A DNA stretch of 64,000 nt, taken from contig CAMQGK010000399.1 of the NCBI GenBank assembly GCA_947000775.1, forward strand, positions 2,844,501 to 2,908,500, given 5' to 3'. Shown here in pieces: positions 53,720 to 64,000 of this stretch. Origin of the DNA: Pterois miles. Lineage: Eukaryota > Chordata > Actinopteri > Perciformes > Scorpaenidae. Position numbers and translations under genes: made by a program. The notes under the pieces were generated by a model, which saw only the letters and a program-made list of their open reading frames with translations, was not told where the DNA came from and did not search any database. Every line of letters begins with the position of its first letter. Position 1 is the first letter of the stretch.

Positions 53720-55140
53720 TTTCCTTCTCTGGTTCCTGCAGCTTTGTAAAAAGTCCTCTCTGCTTTAGTATCTCAGCCAGCAGCCCCTCAGCTGTCCTCT
53801 CCTTCTCATCTCCAGACAGCTTTCTGGATTTTTCTGTATGTTTTGTCTTAAAGTGACGGTTCTAGTTGTTTTCTTTGAATACAGACACATTTATTGCAAA
53901 CTAAGCACACAGCTTTACCACCAACCTCTGTGAAAAAATACTTAGCAGTCCATGACTCATTATAGACGTGGTGACAGGTGACGCTACTTCAAACATCACT
54001 CACATCGATTTACATCAATGTCAAGTGTGACAGGAAGAATCACACTGACAATACACAAGCATTTCAAAACAAAAGCTGCTTTCTCCACTGTTTTTTTAGC
54101 TTCGTAAGTAAAATTGTGTGGTTTGTGTGAGACCTCTGGGGGCGGGAAGAACCATCACGAGAGCCAATATAATGCCCAGGTCTGGTCTATAAGGACACCA
54201 AACTCTAACGTGGTTGTACTAACGTACTATAAAAACCATGACCTTTAACTTAAGCTTTCCTTGCCACCTTTCCTTACCATTCCTAGCATCCTGCAGACTA
54301 ACATCCACGCCTGGCAGCTAAGAACGAAGACGCTCTACTGCTGATATGAAAGACGTGGTTAGAGGCTGTACTGTTGGACCAAAGCTCTGTTACAGCTAAA
54401 CTCTCTCCAATCTCCTGAATGTCCACAGTGTGATGGTTGTAATCTGTTACAGCTGGTTGCAGAGTTTCTGCCCGCTCGCAAGAAAATGTGAGTTTTTGTT
54501 GTCCTCTCAGCCTTGAATCTCAAAACAGTTACTGTGTGCCAACATGGTGATTGTCTGCATTGAGAGTGGAGTTGGTATTAACATGCACATATTGGCAAGG
54601 GACCCCCCTCTGTTATTGTGTGCATTCAGAAATGTATGTGTGCAGCAGCTGTATCAGCAACGACTGTGTGTGTATGTGTGTGAGACCCTGTTGTGTGCAT
54701 ATGAATGGCAGGGGGTATCCTCGTCCTGAATGCAGAGCGCATCCACAATATCTCATTGCTATTCATGTGAATGCGTCTCGTGGAATCAAACAGCAGCCAA
54801 AAGCATATTTGCACAGAGTTAAAATGCATGCTGTACTGCAACAGGAATCTAGCAGAGTGTCCTCCAAAATGAAATCTGCCTCACTTCATCAAGTCGCCTA
54901 ATGTTTACAGTGGAAGTGCTGAACAGTGTCGAGACGTTCCCACCATCTTTACATAGTTTTTGTCTGGCTTTTTCATTCCACCAACTTTTCTCTTTTAAAC
55001 TTCAGCTGCAGAGCTGATTAAAAATATCAAAGCAAACTCAAAGCACCAACTCTGAGAAAAAACCCTCAAAGTTGATGTAAAGTTGAGATGAAGTCAAGTC
55101 TTTTACAATTTTAAGAAAAGGAAATCCAGGATTTTAGGAT
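53720..55140. other. Unique sequence, no gene recognised
   Basis: A 116-codon plus frame at 54,551-54,901 overlaps frames on the other strand and has no recognised domain. The TGTGTG-rich patch at 54,665-54,690 explains part of it. No transposon end is visible. Confidence 0.3.
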
Positions 55141-55146
55141 TTGCAT

Positions 55147-55781
55147 TAGGGATGCTAATTTAAAAAAAAAAAAAATCTTATCTGATAACGACCGTTGTTA
55201 ACCGATTATTAACCGATTATTAACCGTTAACCGTCGGACAACTGAGTCAACAGTTCACCATCAGGAGAGTTACTGTAGCAGCCACGGTGCTGCGTTCACT
55301 GTCTCCAGTTCACCGTCAGGAGAGTTACTGTAGCAGCCACGGTGCTGCGTTCACTGTCTCCAGTTCACCATCAGAGAGTTACTGTAGCAGCCACGGTGCT
55401 GCGTTCACTGTCTCCAGTTCACCGTCAGGAGAGTTACTGTAGCAACCACGGTGCTGCGTTCATTGTCTCCAGTTCACCATCTGGAGAGTTACAGTAGCAG
55501 CCACGGTGCTGCGTTCACTGTCTCCAGTTCACCATCAGGAGAGTTACTGTAGCAGCCACGGTGCTGCGTTCACTGTCTCCAGTTCAGCATCAGGAGAGTT
55601 ACTGTAGCAGCCACGGTGCTGCGTTCACTGTCTCCAGTTCACCATCTAGAGTTATGTAGAACAGGTTTTATTTTTTAAGGGGAGTTATGAGGTGGGGGCC
55701 CCCGGAGAGTTACAGTAGCAGCCACGGTGCTGCATTCACTTTTTCCAGTTAAGAATTTTTTTTTCAATATTAGCCTTCCTA
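55147..55781 (+). mobile_element. hAT-like element with 8-unit 55-bp minisatellite
   Basis: It starts TAGGGATGCTAATTTAAAAA and ends 'caatattagccttccta', giving inverted ends of about 13 bp with two mismatches. Behind the left end are 'accgattattaaccg' (twice) and 'ccgttaaccgtcgg'. Then about eight 55-bp units, the last separated by 'gttatgtagaacaggtttta' and 'gaggtgggggcccccgg'. The right domain found in the 44-kb copy is absent. No matching target duplication is seen. Confidence 0.8.
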
Positions 55782-55789
55782 CCAGTAAG

Positions 55790-56740
55790 TCTCAATCCTT
55801 TCAAGAAGACAGGAGCAGGAAAACTTCCTCACTTTCCAAACATGTCAGGTCTAATAAATGAAATGTACATGATGTTCAGCATGGCACTGAACCTTCAGCT
55901 GAGCAGTGACCAGCAGCACTAACAAACACAATGACTGACAGCTGGTGACGCCCCAAACTGCCGTGTGAAACTCCTCGTCACCCCGTTCCCTGCAGCACCC
56001 TGCCGTGACCAACTCCCAGCATTTCCTCCTCCTCCCTTCCTCCTCTCCTTAATCACCCCCCTGTCATCTTCACACCGATATCATACAAGGGACTGTTTGT
56101 GTGCACGTTCTGCAAGGCCAGCTGACAAAGGACTAGATATTCGACAGCATCAGAACATCTTATATATCATCCAGCTCTTCGGAGCCAGCGATGTAATGGG
56201 GGATTTGTTTTCTTTTACACCTGTTTACTCAGAGAGTGATTTGTTTTCACTGAAAGCTGCAGCCCTGAGCTATAAAACATGAGAACTTTTAAACACATCT
56301 TTTCTGCTGTTTCTTCACACAGGTTTATATTATTGCAACACAGATGCATGATTTTACTACAGCTTATTCGTCCTAAACAGTCATTTTTCGTCCGGAAATG
56401 GAGAACGTGGAGGAATCAGTCCATCTGACATCCGTCAACCAGCGAGCCGCACTTTGTTAGATGTTGCACACCGCCCCCTTGTGGTTAAACCATCAGAGGA
56501 TAAATACATGGACAAAACCCCCAGCAGCAGACTGAACCATGTAGAGAGGAGCACAGCCAGAGAAAGCTCCTTTTCTGTAGTTTAAGCTCATTCATACCAT
56601 CAACACACAGCCTCAATACCACAGTCGTCTAAAATGTGCAGCACATTCATCATCGTACAAACAGAAGAATACAGTGTGACTACTGTAGACCGATCAACAA
56701 TCAGCCATACCATTAACAACCTTATGACCACTGACAGGCA
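55790..56740. other. Unique sequence, possible conserved stretch
   Basis: A 105-codon plus frame at 55,965-56,282 has no recognised domain. Pyrimidine-rich text ('cctcctcctcccttcc') extends it. I cannot support a gene. Confidence 0.25.
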
Positions 56741-56836
56741 AGTGAATAACACTGATAATCTTGTTACAATGGCTCCTGGCAGCAGGGGGGGTTATTTTCC
56801 TCGTGTGATTTTGTTGATGTGTTGGAAGCAGAAATA

Positions 56837-56994
56837 ATGGGCAGCGTAAGGATGTGAGTGACTTTGACAAGGACCAAATAGTGACGGCTAGACGACTGGG
56901 TCAGAGCATCTCCAGACTACAGCTCTGGTGGGATGTTCCCGGTCTGCAGAGGTCAGGACCTGCCAGAAGTGGTCCAGGGAAGCGATTGGGTTGA
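56837..56994 (+). pseudogene. Tc1-like transposase, N-terminal relic
   Basis: From ATG 56,837 the sequence 'atgggcagcgtaaggatg' has lost one base relative to the family, which shifts the frame. In the following frame it reads RKDVSDFDKDQIVTARRLGQ then SIS, the first helix-turn-helix (paired-like DNA-binding region) of a teleost Tc1-like transposase. About 90 bp of its leader ('gttacaatggctcctgg', 'gatgtgttggaagcaga') precede it. The catalytic part is missing. It is inactive. Confidence 0.85.
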
Positions 56995-57044
56995 GTATTC
57001 AAGACGTCCATTAAAACTGTATGAGCACAAACTTGTATTTGTTC

Positions 57045-57130
57045 AGCTTGTTTTTCGTGGTATATGTGTCATAATAACACACTCCAAGATGTATTGATTA
57101 AAAGACTCAATGAGAAATTCTATAACCGCT
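57045..57130 (+). repeat. One member of a diverged repeat pair
   Basis: 'ataataacacactccaagat' with 'taaaagactcaatgagaaatt' pairs with 'aataatacacgccaagatgt' and 'aaaagactcagcagaagaaa' at 58.82-58.89 kb, same orientation, 1.75 kb apart. It may be a relic of a segmental duplication or two copies of an unknown repeat. Confidence 0.5.
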
Positions 57131-57205
57131 CCTCGTTCTGTATTATAATATCCAAAATAAGTTATTACAAGCAAAAATAATAAGGTTTTAATGATGAAAA
57201 AGTTT

Positions 57206-57228
57206 TTTTTTTGTTTTTTTTTTTTTAT
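57206..57228 (+). repeat. Poly-T tract
   Basis: A T-rich run with one G interruption over about 23 bases. Confidence 0.9.
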
Positions 57229-57499
57229 TCTTTTACAAGCTGCTGGGCTTCCATATGTTACATGTGGGAGTCTGAGGGGAAGTTTATTCTAAACCTGGTT
57301 TGGGGTTTACTGCTTGCTACCATCATCGGTTTCCTCAGCCAGACACTCCAAATGTTGGCCTGAGAGACCGACCAATTATATCCCCAAATATACTTCTCTT
57401 TAAGCCTTTAATATCCTCTTAATGGAACAATCATTTTCTAAATTGCCTCCAAGACTCGCAGTAAAAGAAGTCAAATTAGTCTTTGAAAGTGACGAAGAT

Positions 57500-57830
57500 T
57501 TACTTTTTGCAGGAGAGTTGTAGCTGTGATCGGTGTTCTCGGAGCTGGTATCCAGCAGCCATTAGGGACGTCCGGAGGGCTTCATCATTCAGCCGTGGTG
57601 GCTCACACTTGATCACAAATGGCTGTGGATAATGGAAAAGCTGGTCGCTCTTGTGCTTTGGCACATTTAGAGGAAGCACAGCTGTTTGTCATGAAGGGAG
57701 AAGGAGGCTGTGATAACAGTGTTCATCGGCAGTCATTCCTCTGATAGGAAGGAAAAACCTCCCTGATTAGCAGTTAGGTTTGACTGACAGCTCGCACTAA
57801 AGGGACCTTCCACTGAATAACTCTCCCAGA
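57500..57830. promoter_or_regulatory. Possible conserved non-coding element
   Basis: Non-repetitive, moderate-GC text with 'ggtatccagcagccattagg', 'gatcacaaatggctgtgg', 'aagcacagctgtttgtcatg' and 'cctccctgattagcag'. No frame is recognised. Its density of E-box-like CAGCTG and of TTAG or ATTA words is only suggestive. Confidence 0.2.
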
Positions 57831-57839
57831 CCAAGACTC

Positions 57840-58580
57840 TGCTCCTGATTAACCAGGCTCACATGGAAGCACATTTACACCATTGCGGTCATATTTAAAG
57901 GTCTTATTGATAACAATTTTATAAAGACACTTAAAAAAGAAGAAAGAACGGTTACGAATACAAGTATCGCTTTTCTGTTTTTGTTAGATATCGGACATTT
58001 GGTTCCCACTTCTAACAAGGCTTATGAGCCAACAGCATAACAACGTTAGTATCACATGGTGTATTTGTGTTGTTATCGTGGAAAAGACAGATAAATGTCT
58101 GAGTGTGCTCAGCAATACAAGGAGTCTGCCTCTGTCATGCCGTGCATATCCGATATGCACAGTAGGGCCCAATAAGACTTGGCGGAGGTCTGCAGATTTC
58201 TTCCCTACACCATCCATGATCGGTTTATGTACATTTTGCTGGTGGGGTCGGAAGACCATATTTTATAAACTATGGGCTATAGGTTACTAGTCGCTGAATA
58301 AAAGTCAGCACCTCACATTCATAGCATGTATCCTTCCCAACCCATCTTATCTCCCCCTATCTATCCCACATTTTCCCCCCAACCCACTAAAGTATAGCGC
58401 TTCCCCTCTGGCTCGTAATAGGAAAACCCAATAAAGATTAGTTACCTGGAGGGAGGTGATGGTCACACACGCACTAAAAAAATAACATACTGTTGTGCAA
58501 TACTAAAATAAGCACAGATCCCATATGAAGTTGTTACCTCCTTTTGTGGTATTCATCGATGGGAGTCAGTGCTGACAGGA
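57840..58580. other. Unique sequence with unassigned frames
   Basis: Overlapping frames of 88 codons (plus, 58,024-58,290) and 91 codons (minus, 57,984-58,259) oppose each other, so at most one could be real. Neither shows a known domain. Confidence 0.25.
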
Positions 58581-58582
58581 GC

Positions 58583-58605
58583 AAAAAAAAAAAAAAAAAA
58601 AAAAA
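58583..58605 (+). repeat. Poly-A tract (23 A)
   Basis: Uninterrupted A run followed by purine-rich 'ggaaggggcaggaaaaag'. No retroposed gene body is recognised before it. Confidence 0.95.
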
Positions 58606-58814
58606 GGAAGGGGCAGGAAAAAGAAGCACAAAAGAAGGAGAGAATAAATATGATAATATTAAAAAATTTTCCAAGAGAGGGACAGCGCTGTGCCCAGACG
58701 GCGCTTAGATTAGGGCCTCATTGGTATTAAAAATTTTCTTACAGTATACCCCATGGCCCCCAAAAATGCTGATTTCTGATTATATGCTACTATCACGTTT
58801 CTTTTTTCACGGTA

Positions 58815-58900
58815 TACATAAGATAATAATACACGCCAAGATGTCCTCATGTAGGAAATAAAAGACTCAGCAGAAGAAATTCCCTAACTTTGTGGGACAG
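58815..58900 (+). repeat. Second member of the diverged repeat pair
   Basis: Partner of 57,045-57,130: shared order 'aataatacacgccaagatgt' then 'aaaagactcagcagaagaaa'. Similarity outside this core is weak. Confidence 0.5.
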
Positions 58901-59594
58901 ATATGTGTCTAACTTGTGATTTAAATGTCTTATTGTTTAAAGTGGTCTCCACTTCCTGCCCTGTCTTCTAGACTGACGACTACTCTTCATCCCCATATGC
59001 TCTGCACACATAAAAGCATCCACTCTGTACATATGGAGCTGTCAGTGTGATGGATGGACTTCCTGGGACGAGCTCCCTCTCGGTAAAACACGATCTCTGC
59101 CTCGCGTCATGCTGGAGTGTCTGTCTGCGTTCATGATTTACAGCAGAGGATTCTTTCGACTTCGCAACGCCTGGAAACAAAACATTTCACCAGTGTCTAC
59201 AGAAAACGGTCCGTTACTTTACAGGATGTCTTGATTTTAGAGGAATTTATTGTCTTCTTTGTAGTTCATGACTGTATTATTATTATTATGTTAAATGCTC
59301 TACACATAGCTCTTCTGTTGGAGTTTATCCAGGTCAGTGTCTACGGGTAAGGAGTTGTATGTGGTGGGACACATTTTAAAGCCCAGTGAGACAATATGGA
59401 GATGATTTTGGAGCTAAATAAATTTAAATATACTTGTCCTGACTTGATGTACGGTATATTAAGCCCCTGTGTGTTTACCAGCTTTAATAGGTACCTTTAA
59501 TGTGGCTCAATGTTATCCTGTTTACTACACACTGTCTTTGTTAACAAAGCTCTGCATGCTCACATTAAATAGCTATTTTAATCTTGTGCTATAT

Positions 59595-60226
59595 TAGGGT
59601 GACATTGTCAGTCAGTCGATTAAAATATTTCATTAATCGCAAATTAATCACATTTTTTTATCTGCTCAAAATGTACCTTAAAGGGAGATTTGTCAAGTAC
59701 TTAATACTCTTATCAACATGGGAGTGGACAAATATGCTACTTTATGCAAATGTATGTATATATTTATTACTGGAAATCAATGACCAACACAAAACAATGA
59801 CAGATATTGTCCAGAAACCCTCACAGGTTCTGACTTTAGCATCAAAAATAAGCTCAAATCAGAACAAGGCAAACTGCAGCCCAACAGACAACAACAGCTG
59901 TCTTGATCCAGACTGACTGGGATTATCATAAAGTGGGCATGTCTGTAAAGGGGGGACTGGTGGACCCAGAGAACCCATTTACATTCACAGATATGGAGGT
60001 CAGAGGTCAACAGACCCCTTTGAAAATGGCCATGACAGTTTTTCGTCTCCACTATTTAGCATGTTTGGAGTGTTATTTAGCCTCCTTCATGACAAGCTAG
60101 GATGACAATGTTGGTACCTGTGGATTCTTCACGTTTTATAGTTTCATATAATGCCAGTACTCTAGCTTTAAAACTGAGACCACTACCACCTTAAAAATGC
60201 ACATTTATGCAACTTTGACAGCCCTA
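59595..60226 (+). mobile_element. Family A DNA transposon, near-complete reference copy
   Basis: Starts TAGGGTGACATTGTCAGTCA ('gtcgattaaaatattt' follows) and ends 'aactttgacagcccta'. Ordered words are 'gtaccttaaagggagattt', 'ctcttatcaacatgggagt', 'aacaatgacagatattgtcc', 'ggcaaactgcagcccaacag', 'gggcatgtctgtaaaggg', 'aggtcagaggtcaacag', 'atggccatgacagttttt' and 'atttagcctccttcatgac'. The 632-bp length and CAGCCCTA-type end fit a non-autonomous hAT-like element that I recall as extremely abundant in percomorph fish. Possible target repeats 'gctatat' and 'gctgtaa' are weak. Frames inside it are accidental. Confidence 0.85.
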
Positions 60227-60229
60227 GCT

Positions 60230-61460
60230 GTAACACATGACAGAAAACAGCCTTTTCTGATACACTAATGATCATTCATGTGCACTAGTTTTATCCCACT
60301 GAAGGACCATCTCACAATCACTAGTGTGTCGGTCCAAAGCCACATGCTGAACATGCGCTGGTGTAAAGATGCTCATGTCTGTGAGGAGACATTTACAGGG
60401 GCAATACTGAGGCTTTTTATTGGACCCAAAAACACCTGACGTAAGATGATCTGATCCAAACTATAAAAGCTGACAGCAGGTATTCACATGTAGATGCTGG
60501 GAAAGTTCAAACTGAACTCAAATAAGCGCGACATTTCCATCAACGTGATACCGCGACACTGTAAAAGGTTCCAGTAAAACACAATCGGAAAATGTCCTGA
60601 ACTGATATCTAGCCTCTGCTCCTTTAGTCTTTGATCCACTTGGTATTTCCTTGCTTCATTGCACATTTCCTCTTTCTTTTGGTCATCTCTTACAGTTCAA
60701 TTACCATTAACCTTATGAATCTTCTCTAATATAGTCTTCTTTTGAAAGCCAGTGCGGTCTGAGCATGAAATTAGCACATGTGAACAGCATGTAGTGTGTC
60801 AAAAGAATATTTCTGCACCATTAAAAGCTTACTATAGCGAACATCTGCATTCACGTTATGGCTGAGCTCCAGTGATTTCTCTCCTGAACTTGTCGTCAGC
60901 CGGGAACGTGTCGGAGAGTTGAAGGTGAACCAAACAAAGAGAAATATTCTACCTGAATGTTTAAAAAGTGAAAAGTTTAAATTCAAAATCATTGACTCAG
61001 TGTTTGAGTGGAAACTGCGCCGCGTCTTTGCTGCATTCAGAGATTTCAATGGTTGCCATAGCAACGTAAGCTTTTAAAAACTGTATTTTTAAGATTACCT
61101 TGGCTCTATTTATTCTTTAGCTTTCTTTTATGCTGCAAATATTTTCCCTCTCTCCCTCTCCTGCAACCAAAACCTGAATGCCTGCAAACACCTGCTCACC
61201 GAACAGAGTGATTTTTTCTTTTTGGCCTTGTTATTTCTCATCACACACTTCAAATAAAAACTGAGGTTATCATTCATCTGAATGCTGGTTTGGCACAAAG
61301 CACAGACACAAAGAGTCACTGTACAATGTACGGTTCCCTCCTTTTCTCATCCGTAGCCTCTGAGTTACCAGTTATCACTGAAAAGAAAAGTGATGATGAA
61401 GTTACACAAGCTACTGTGACCACTGTGCAGACAGGAAGTAGAGCAGCTAGGTCAACAATT
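60230..61460. other. Unique sequence, no gene recognised
   Basis: A TATA-like 'actataaaagctgacagc' occurs at 60,462 but has no CpG-rich leader or initiator. A 97-codon minus frame at 60,771-61,064 has no recognised domain. Confidence 0.3.
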
Positions 61461-61469
61461 AACCCTTTA

Positions 61470-61650
61470 TCCCTTCATCGATTAATGCTATCGGTTAAAC
61501 GGTGAAAAGAAATATTAATTATTTATTAAAAAGTTGAGCAAAACTCAGAGGGGTAGCTCCTCACTTAAATGAGAAAAGCTGGTCCACCTTGAGAGCCCAC
61601 CTTAAGAGAGTCTGAGCCAGCATCGCAGGATACAGGAAGTTGACTCACAT
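61470..61650 (-). mobile_element. Right-domain fragment of the hAT-like minisatellite element
   Basis: Plus-strand text 'gattaatgctatcggttaaa', 'aagaaatattaattattta', 'aaagctggtccaccttgaga' and 'cgcaggatacaggaagttga' is the reverse of 45,130-45,270. It lacks the 55-bp array and both termini. It proves that the right domain is a real dispersed part of the element. Confidence 0.75.
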
Positions 61651-62189
61651 CTTTCAACAAGTCAAATTTACGTCTTTTCAAGACCATTCTGGAAGCAATT
61701 TAAGACCCATTTTACGTCCATTTAAGACCACTATGAATGCAAAGACCTACTTATGACCTAAGGATGTGAGAGACAACTGGAACAACCATATGGTTGTTGC
61801 TGCTATATGACAGATGCCTCGTTCCTGAGTGTAAAGTCCAGATCAGCTCAGCTTTTAGTGGAGGTGGAGCTCCAAACGCTGTCTGGAGGTCAACTGGAGC
61901 TGATGATCTAGATCCCGACGTGGATCAGTACTGGCTGACTGCAGGTGTTTGATGCTGTTTTTTTGAAAACAAGACATGATGCCCAGTGGTTCAAGTTTCA
62001 AAGTTTTCTTGCCGAGGGTACAACCACACACTGAGTTCACTGTTCTCTAACCACAGCTAACTGAACTTACATTTACCCATTTTTTACCCGGTTTTAACAG
62101 TCTGACCTTAAGTTTGACTAAAGTAATGATGGCGACATTACTCAGCTTTTCACTTTGCGCAAGGTTTCTCCACTAATAAACACACCACT

Positions 62190-62305
62190 AAGGTAAGGTA
62201 ACGAAAACACAGTGAGTCTTAGTTTCAGTAAACATACTTATTAATATTATATTTCATTTGTGCCAATAGAGCTCCCTAAATGCTACACACTGTTCCTTTA
62301 AAAGC
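62190..62305 (+). mobile_element. Terminal fragment of a dispersed fish repeat, second copy
   Basis: 'aaggtaacgaaaacacagtg', 'acatacttattaatattata', 'tttcatttgtgccaatag', 'ctccctaaatgctacacact' and 'gttcctttaa' match 49.54-49.66 kb in order and orientation. Confidence 0.6.
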
Positions 62306-62492
62306 TAACAGCTAGCTCAGTTGCTCTCAAGACGTTCAGTGTACTCCAGGTGAGTAACACTGATATCAGTACGGTGTCATCTTTGCTGAAGAAGGTAGAA
62401 AACAAAGCACCTTGTGTACCGCACCTCCTCACAAACACAACATACAGTACAGAGTTTGTTCTGTTACTGTAATTTCACGTTAGCATCCCATC

Positions 62493-62699
62493 CTACTTCT
62501 TTTTTGATCTGCGTGTTTTCTGCAGTAAACGAGGTCCTCTTGTGGCGAGGTCAGCTCTGAATACGTGAGCCAAATCTGCATCTCTGCGACAATGTGAAAC
62601 GTCAACGACCAAGACTTCAATCAAGTCCAAATGATATTCAAGGCAGCCATCCCCTATTTTTAACCCGTAACCATTTGATTCATATTCAACAACATGCAT
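62493..62699 (-). other. Unassigned 68-codon open frame
   Basis: Minus-strand frame opens MHVVEYESNGYGLKIGDGCL and includes EYHLDLIEVLVVDVSHCRR and DADLAHVFRADLATRG. The mix of acidic, hydrophobic and Gly residues is more protein-like than most frames here. I recognise no family. The upstream side shows no clear splice acceptor. It could be the remnant of a mobile element or chance. Confidence 0.2.
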
Positions 62700-62838
62700 C
62701 TATCTCCTTCATTTGTCACAAATAATTACAGAAACACATTTATTGGCATAAACATCATATAAACAAATCAACAAAAATTTATCTCAACAAATGAAGCATC
62801 AGAATTTAATTACAGGGAACATGATGCCCTGTTGCATT

Positions 62839-62840
<2 letters not shown>

Positions 62841-62932
<92 letters not shown>
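62841..62932. repeat. (CA)n microsatellite, 46 uninterrupted units
   Basis: Pure CA over 92 bases, the longest simple repeat of the window. It is likely highly polymorphic. Confidence 0.98.
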
Positions 62933-62934
<2 letters not shown>

Positions 62935-62939
62935 AAACC

Positions 62940-63555
62940 AAAATGACGACATAGTAAGTCAGATTTATTATTAGCTACTATAGAAAGTCTTAATTAAGAG
63001 AATTAAGTTAAACTTTAACTTAAACTTGGGGAGTCACACTTAAAAGATGACTTAAAGCTATTTATAGTTAAGGTGAAAACTGAGATTCTTATTTTTCAAC
63101 GCTTGATTCTGAGATGTTTTGTCACATTTATGACTTTCTATGGGAATTAAGTCCACTTTTTAAGTAAATAATGTCCAAACTTTAGCACAGTAAGCTAAAG
63201 TTATGGGATTTTAAGTTGAATTTAGGACTTTTTAAAGCCAGAATGAATACTTAATTCAAATTTGCAGTTAAATGCACTTCTGTTTGTATTTTGGGATGGA
63301 TTTGTACTTGTATACATGTGTACTTGTACTTCTCTACACTAACAGTGGAGGTGTTGTTATTTCTAGGTTACTATGCAGAGGTTTTACCGTCCCACTGGAC
63401 ATCAAACCAGACTGAATGTGGCCCCTGAACTAAAATGAAACTGACACTCCTGATTTAAAGTGTGTGTTTCTGTGTTTATACGTATAAGTTTCTACTGACT
63501 GAATAAACACGAGGAACTCAAGTTTTGTACTCGACAGCTTTTCTACGAAACCACA
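62940..63555. other. AT-rich unique sequence
   Basis: Runs of 'ttaagttaaactttaac' and 'aagttaaact'-like words between 62,990 and 63,250 suggest an old degenerate repeat. No gene. Confidence 0.3.
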
Positions 63556-63559
63556 CCGA

Positions 63560-63800
63560 GCATGTGTTATATACTTTTACTGTTTTTTTTATTCTCGCTG
63601 GGTATCTTATTCTCTGATGTCACGATCCAGCGCCTCATATTTCCCTCAAACTTTCCGCCACTGAAAACCAAGCAGACAGGCCTTGAGAGTACAGTGATGT
63701 TAATCTTTTTCGTTGCCCTTTGAAAACCACGTACAGCTTGAAAAACAAGCTCCCTGCCACGAATAAAGCCTCGCTTTAAGGCTGTGGGGAATAAAGAGCG
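63560..63800. promoter_or_regulatory. Possible conserved non-coding element
   Basis: Unique text with 'aatctttttcgttgccctttg', 'cttgaaaaacaagctccctg' (an inverted AGCTTG..CAAGCT pair around 63,734-63,752) and 'gctttaaggctgtgggg'. The minus strand is open for 111 codons, but the translation has no recognised domain. Low confidence. Confidence 0.2.
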
Positions 63801-64000
63801 AGAGAGGAGCTGCAACAGACGGTATGTGAGTGAATGACGAGTTTGTAACTGAGAGAAAAGACCCTGAGAGAAGAAATGTGTCAAAGAGGAAAGTAAGAAC
63901 AAGACAAAGAAACGCAGGAGGAGAGATGCACCTGGGTGTTATCAGTCATAAACACAGAAATCGATTAGTCTGGGTGTGACAGATTTGATTCAGAGACTTT

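Noticed and set aside
55145..55781. Tandem 55-bp units as a CRISPR array
   Set aside because: There are no unique spacers; units are contiguous and the host is a vertebrate.
55965..56282. 105-codon plus frame as a gene
   Set aside because: The start is a poly-pyrimidine-derived Pro/Leu run and no domain or splice context supports it.
59584..59916. 110-codon plus frame
   Set aside because: It runs through the family A transposon, which has no coding capacity in its other copies.
60455..60480. TATA-like 'actataaaagctg' as a promoter
   Set aside because: No initiator at the right distance, no CpG enrichment and no leader or exon downstream.
1..64000. A bacterial- or phage-type multi-gene system
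   Set aside because: There are no operon-like gene arrays, ribosome-binding sites or long codon-biased frames; all recognisable content is vertebrate repeat DNA.

Overview
This window looks like teleost fish nuclear DNA, most likely from a spiny-rayed (percomorph) fish. The evidence is many diverged non-autonomous DNA transposons, several tRNA-derived SINE-like copies, fragments of fish-type non-LTR retrotransposons, a decayed Tc1-like transposase, long CA microsatellites and at least eight minisatellites. The sequence is AT-rich overall and has no bacterial gene organisation. I could not identify a single intact, recognisable host protein-coding gene. Nearly all open frames here are chance frames or lie inside repeats. 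The stretch is best read as intergenic or intronic DNA; lineage and family names rest on recall, since no database could be searched.

Layout. 0-13 kb: unique AT-rich DNA with a 22-bp tandem array (1.5 kb), copies of a TAGGGCTGTCAA-ended element ('family A'), a TAGGG-ended element ('family X') interrupted by a tRNA-derived SINE (9.4-10.6 kb), and other SINE copies. 13-22 kb: mostly unique DNA with homeobox-type ATTA cores (possible conserved non-coding elements), plus a strand-asymmetric 0.77-kb minisatellite (19.6-20.3 kb). 21.5-25.3 kb: a dense cluster of short DNA transposons, including one with a perfect 8-bp target duplication, a LINE 3' end and a nested SINE. 25.8-32.3 kb: CA repeat, a 55-bp-unit element, a 16-bp CpG-rich minisatellite, an L2-like LINE 3' end, a MITE with perfect 24-bp inverted ends, and a 20-bp minisatellite with an 80-bp higher-order unit. 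32.3-44 kb: unique DNA, rearranged family A copies, and a second long family X copy. 44-56 kb: two large copies of a hAT-like element that carries a 55-bp minisatellite, a 27-bp-arm hairpin element, a decayed THAP-domain coding stretch, a candidate TATA/Inr promoter and further tandem repeats. 56-64 kb: Tc1-like transposase relic, a near-complete family A copy (59.6-60.2 kb), more fragments and a 92-bp CA tract.

The most notable signals are: the hAT-like element that repeatedly carries an expanding 55-bp minisatellite (four loci, one with a 7/8 target duplication); the THAP-domain relic ending at a good splice donor; the TATA+Inr arrangement near 52.92 kb; the compact hairpin elements at 29.6, 32.2 and 45.6 kb; and an 80-bp higher-order repeat in which one copy has four single-base deletions between two identical neighbours. 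I see no convincing evidence of a new multi-gene system.
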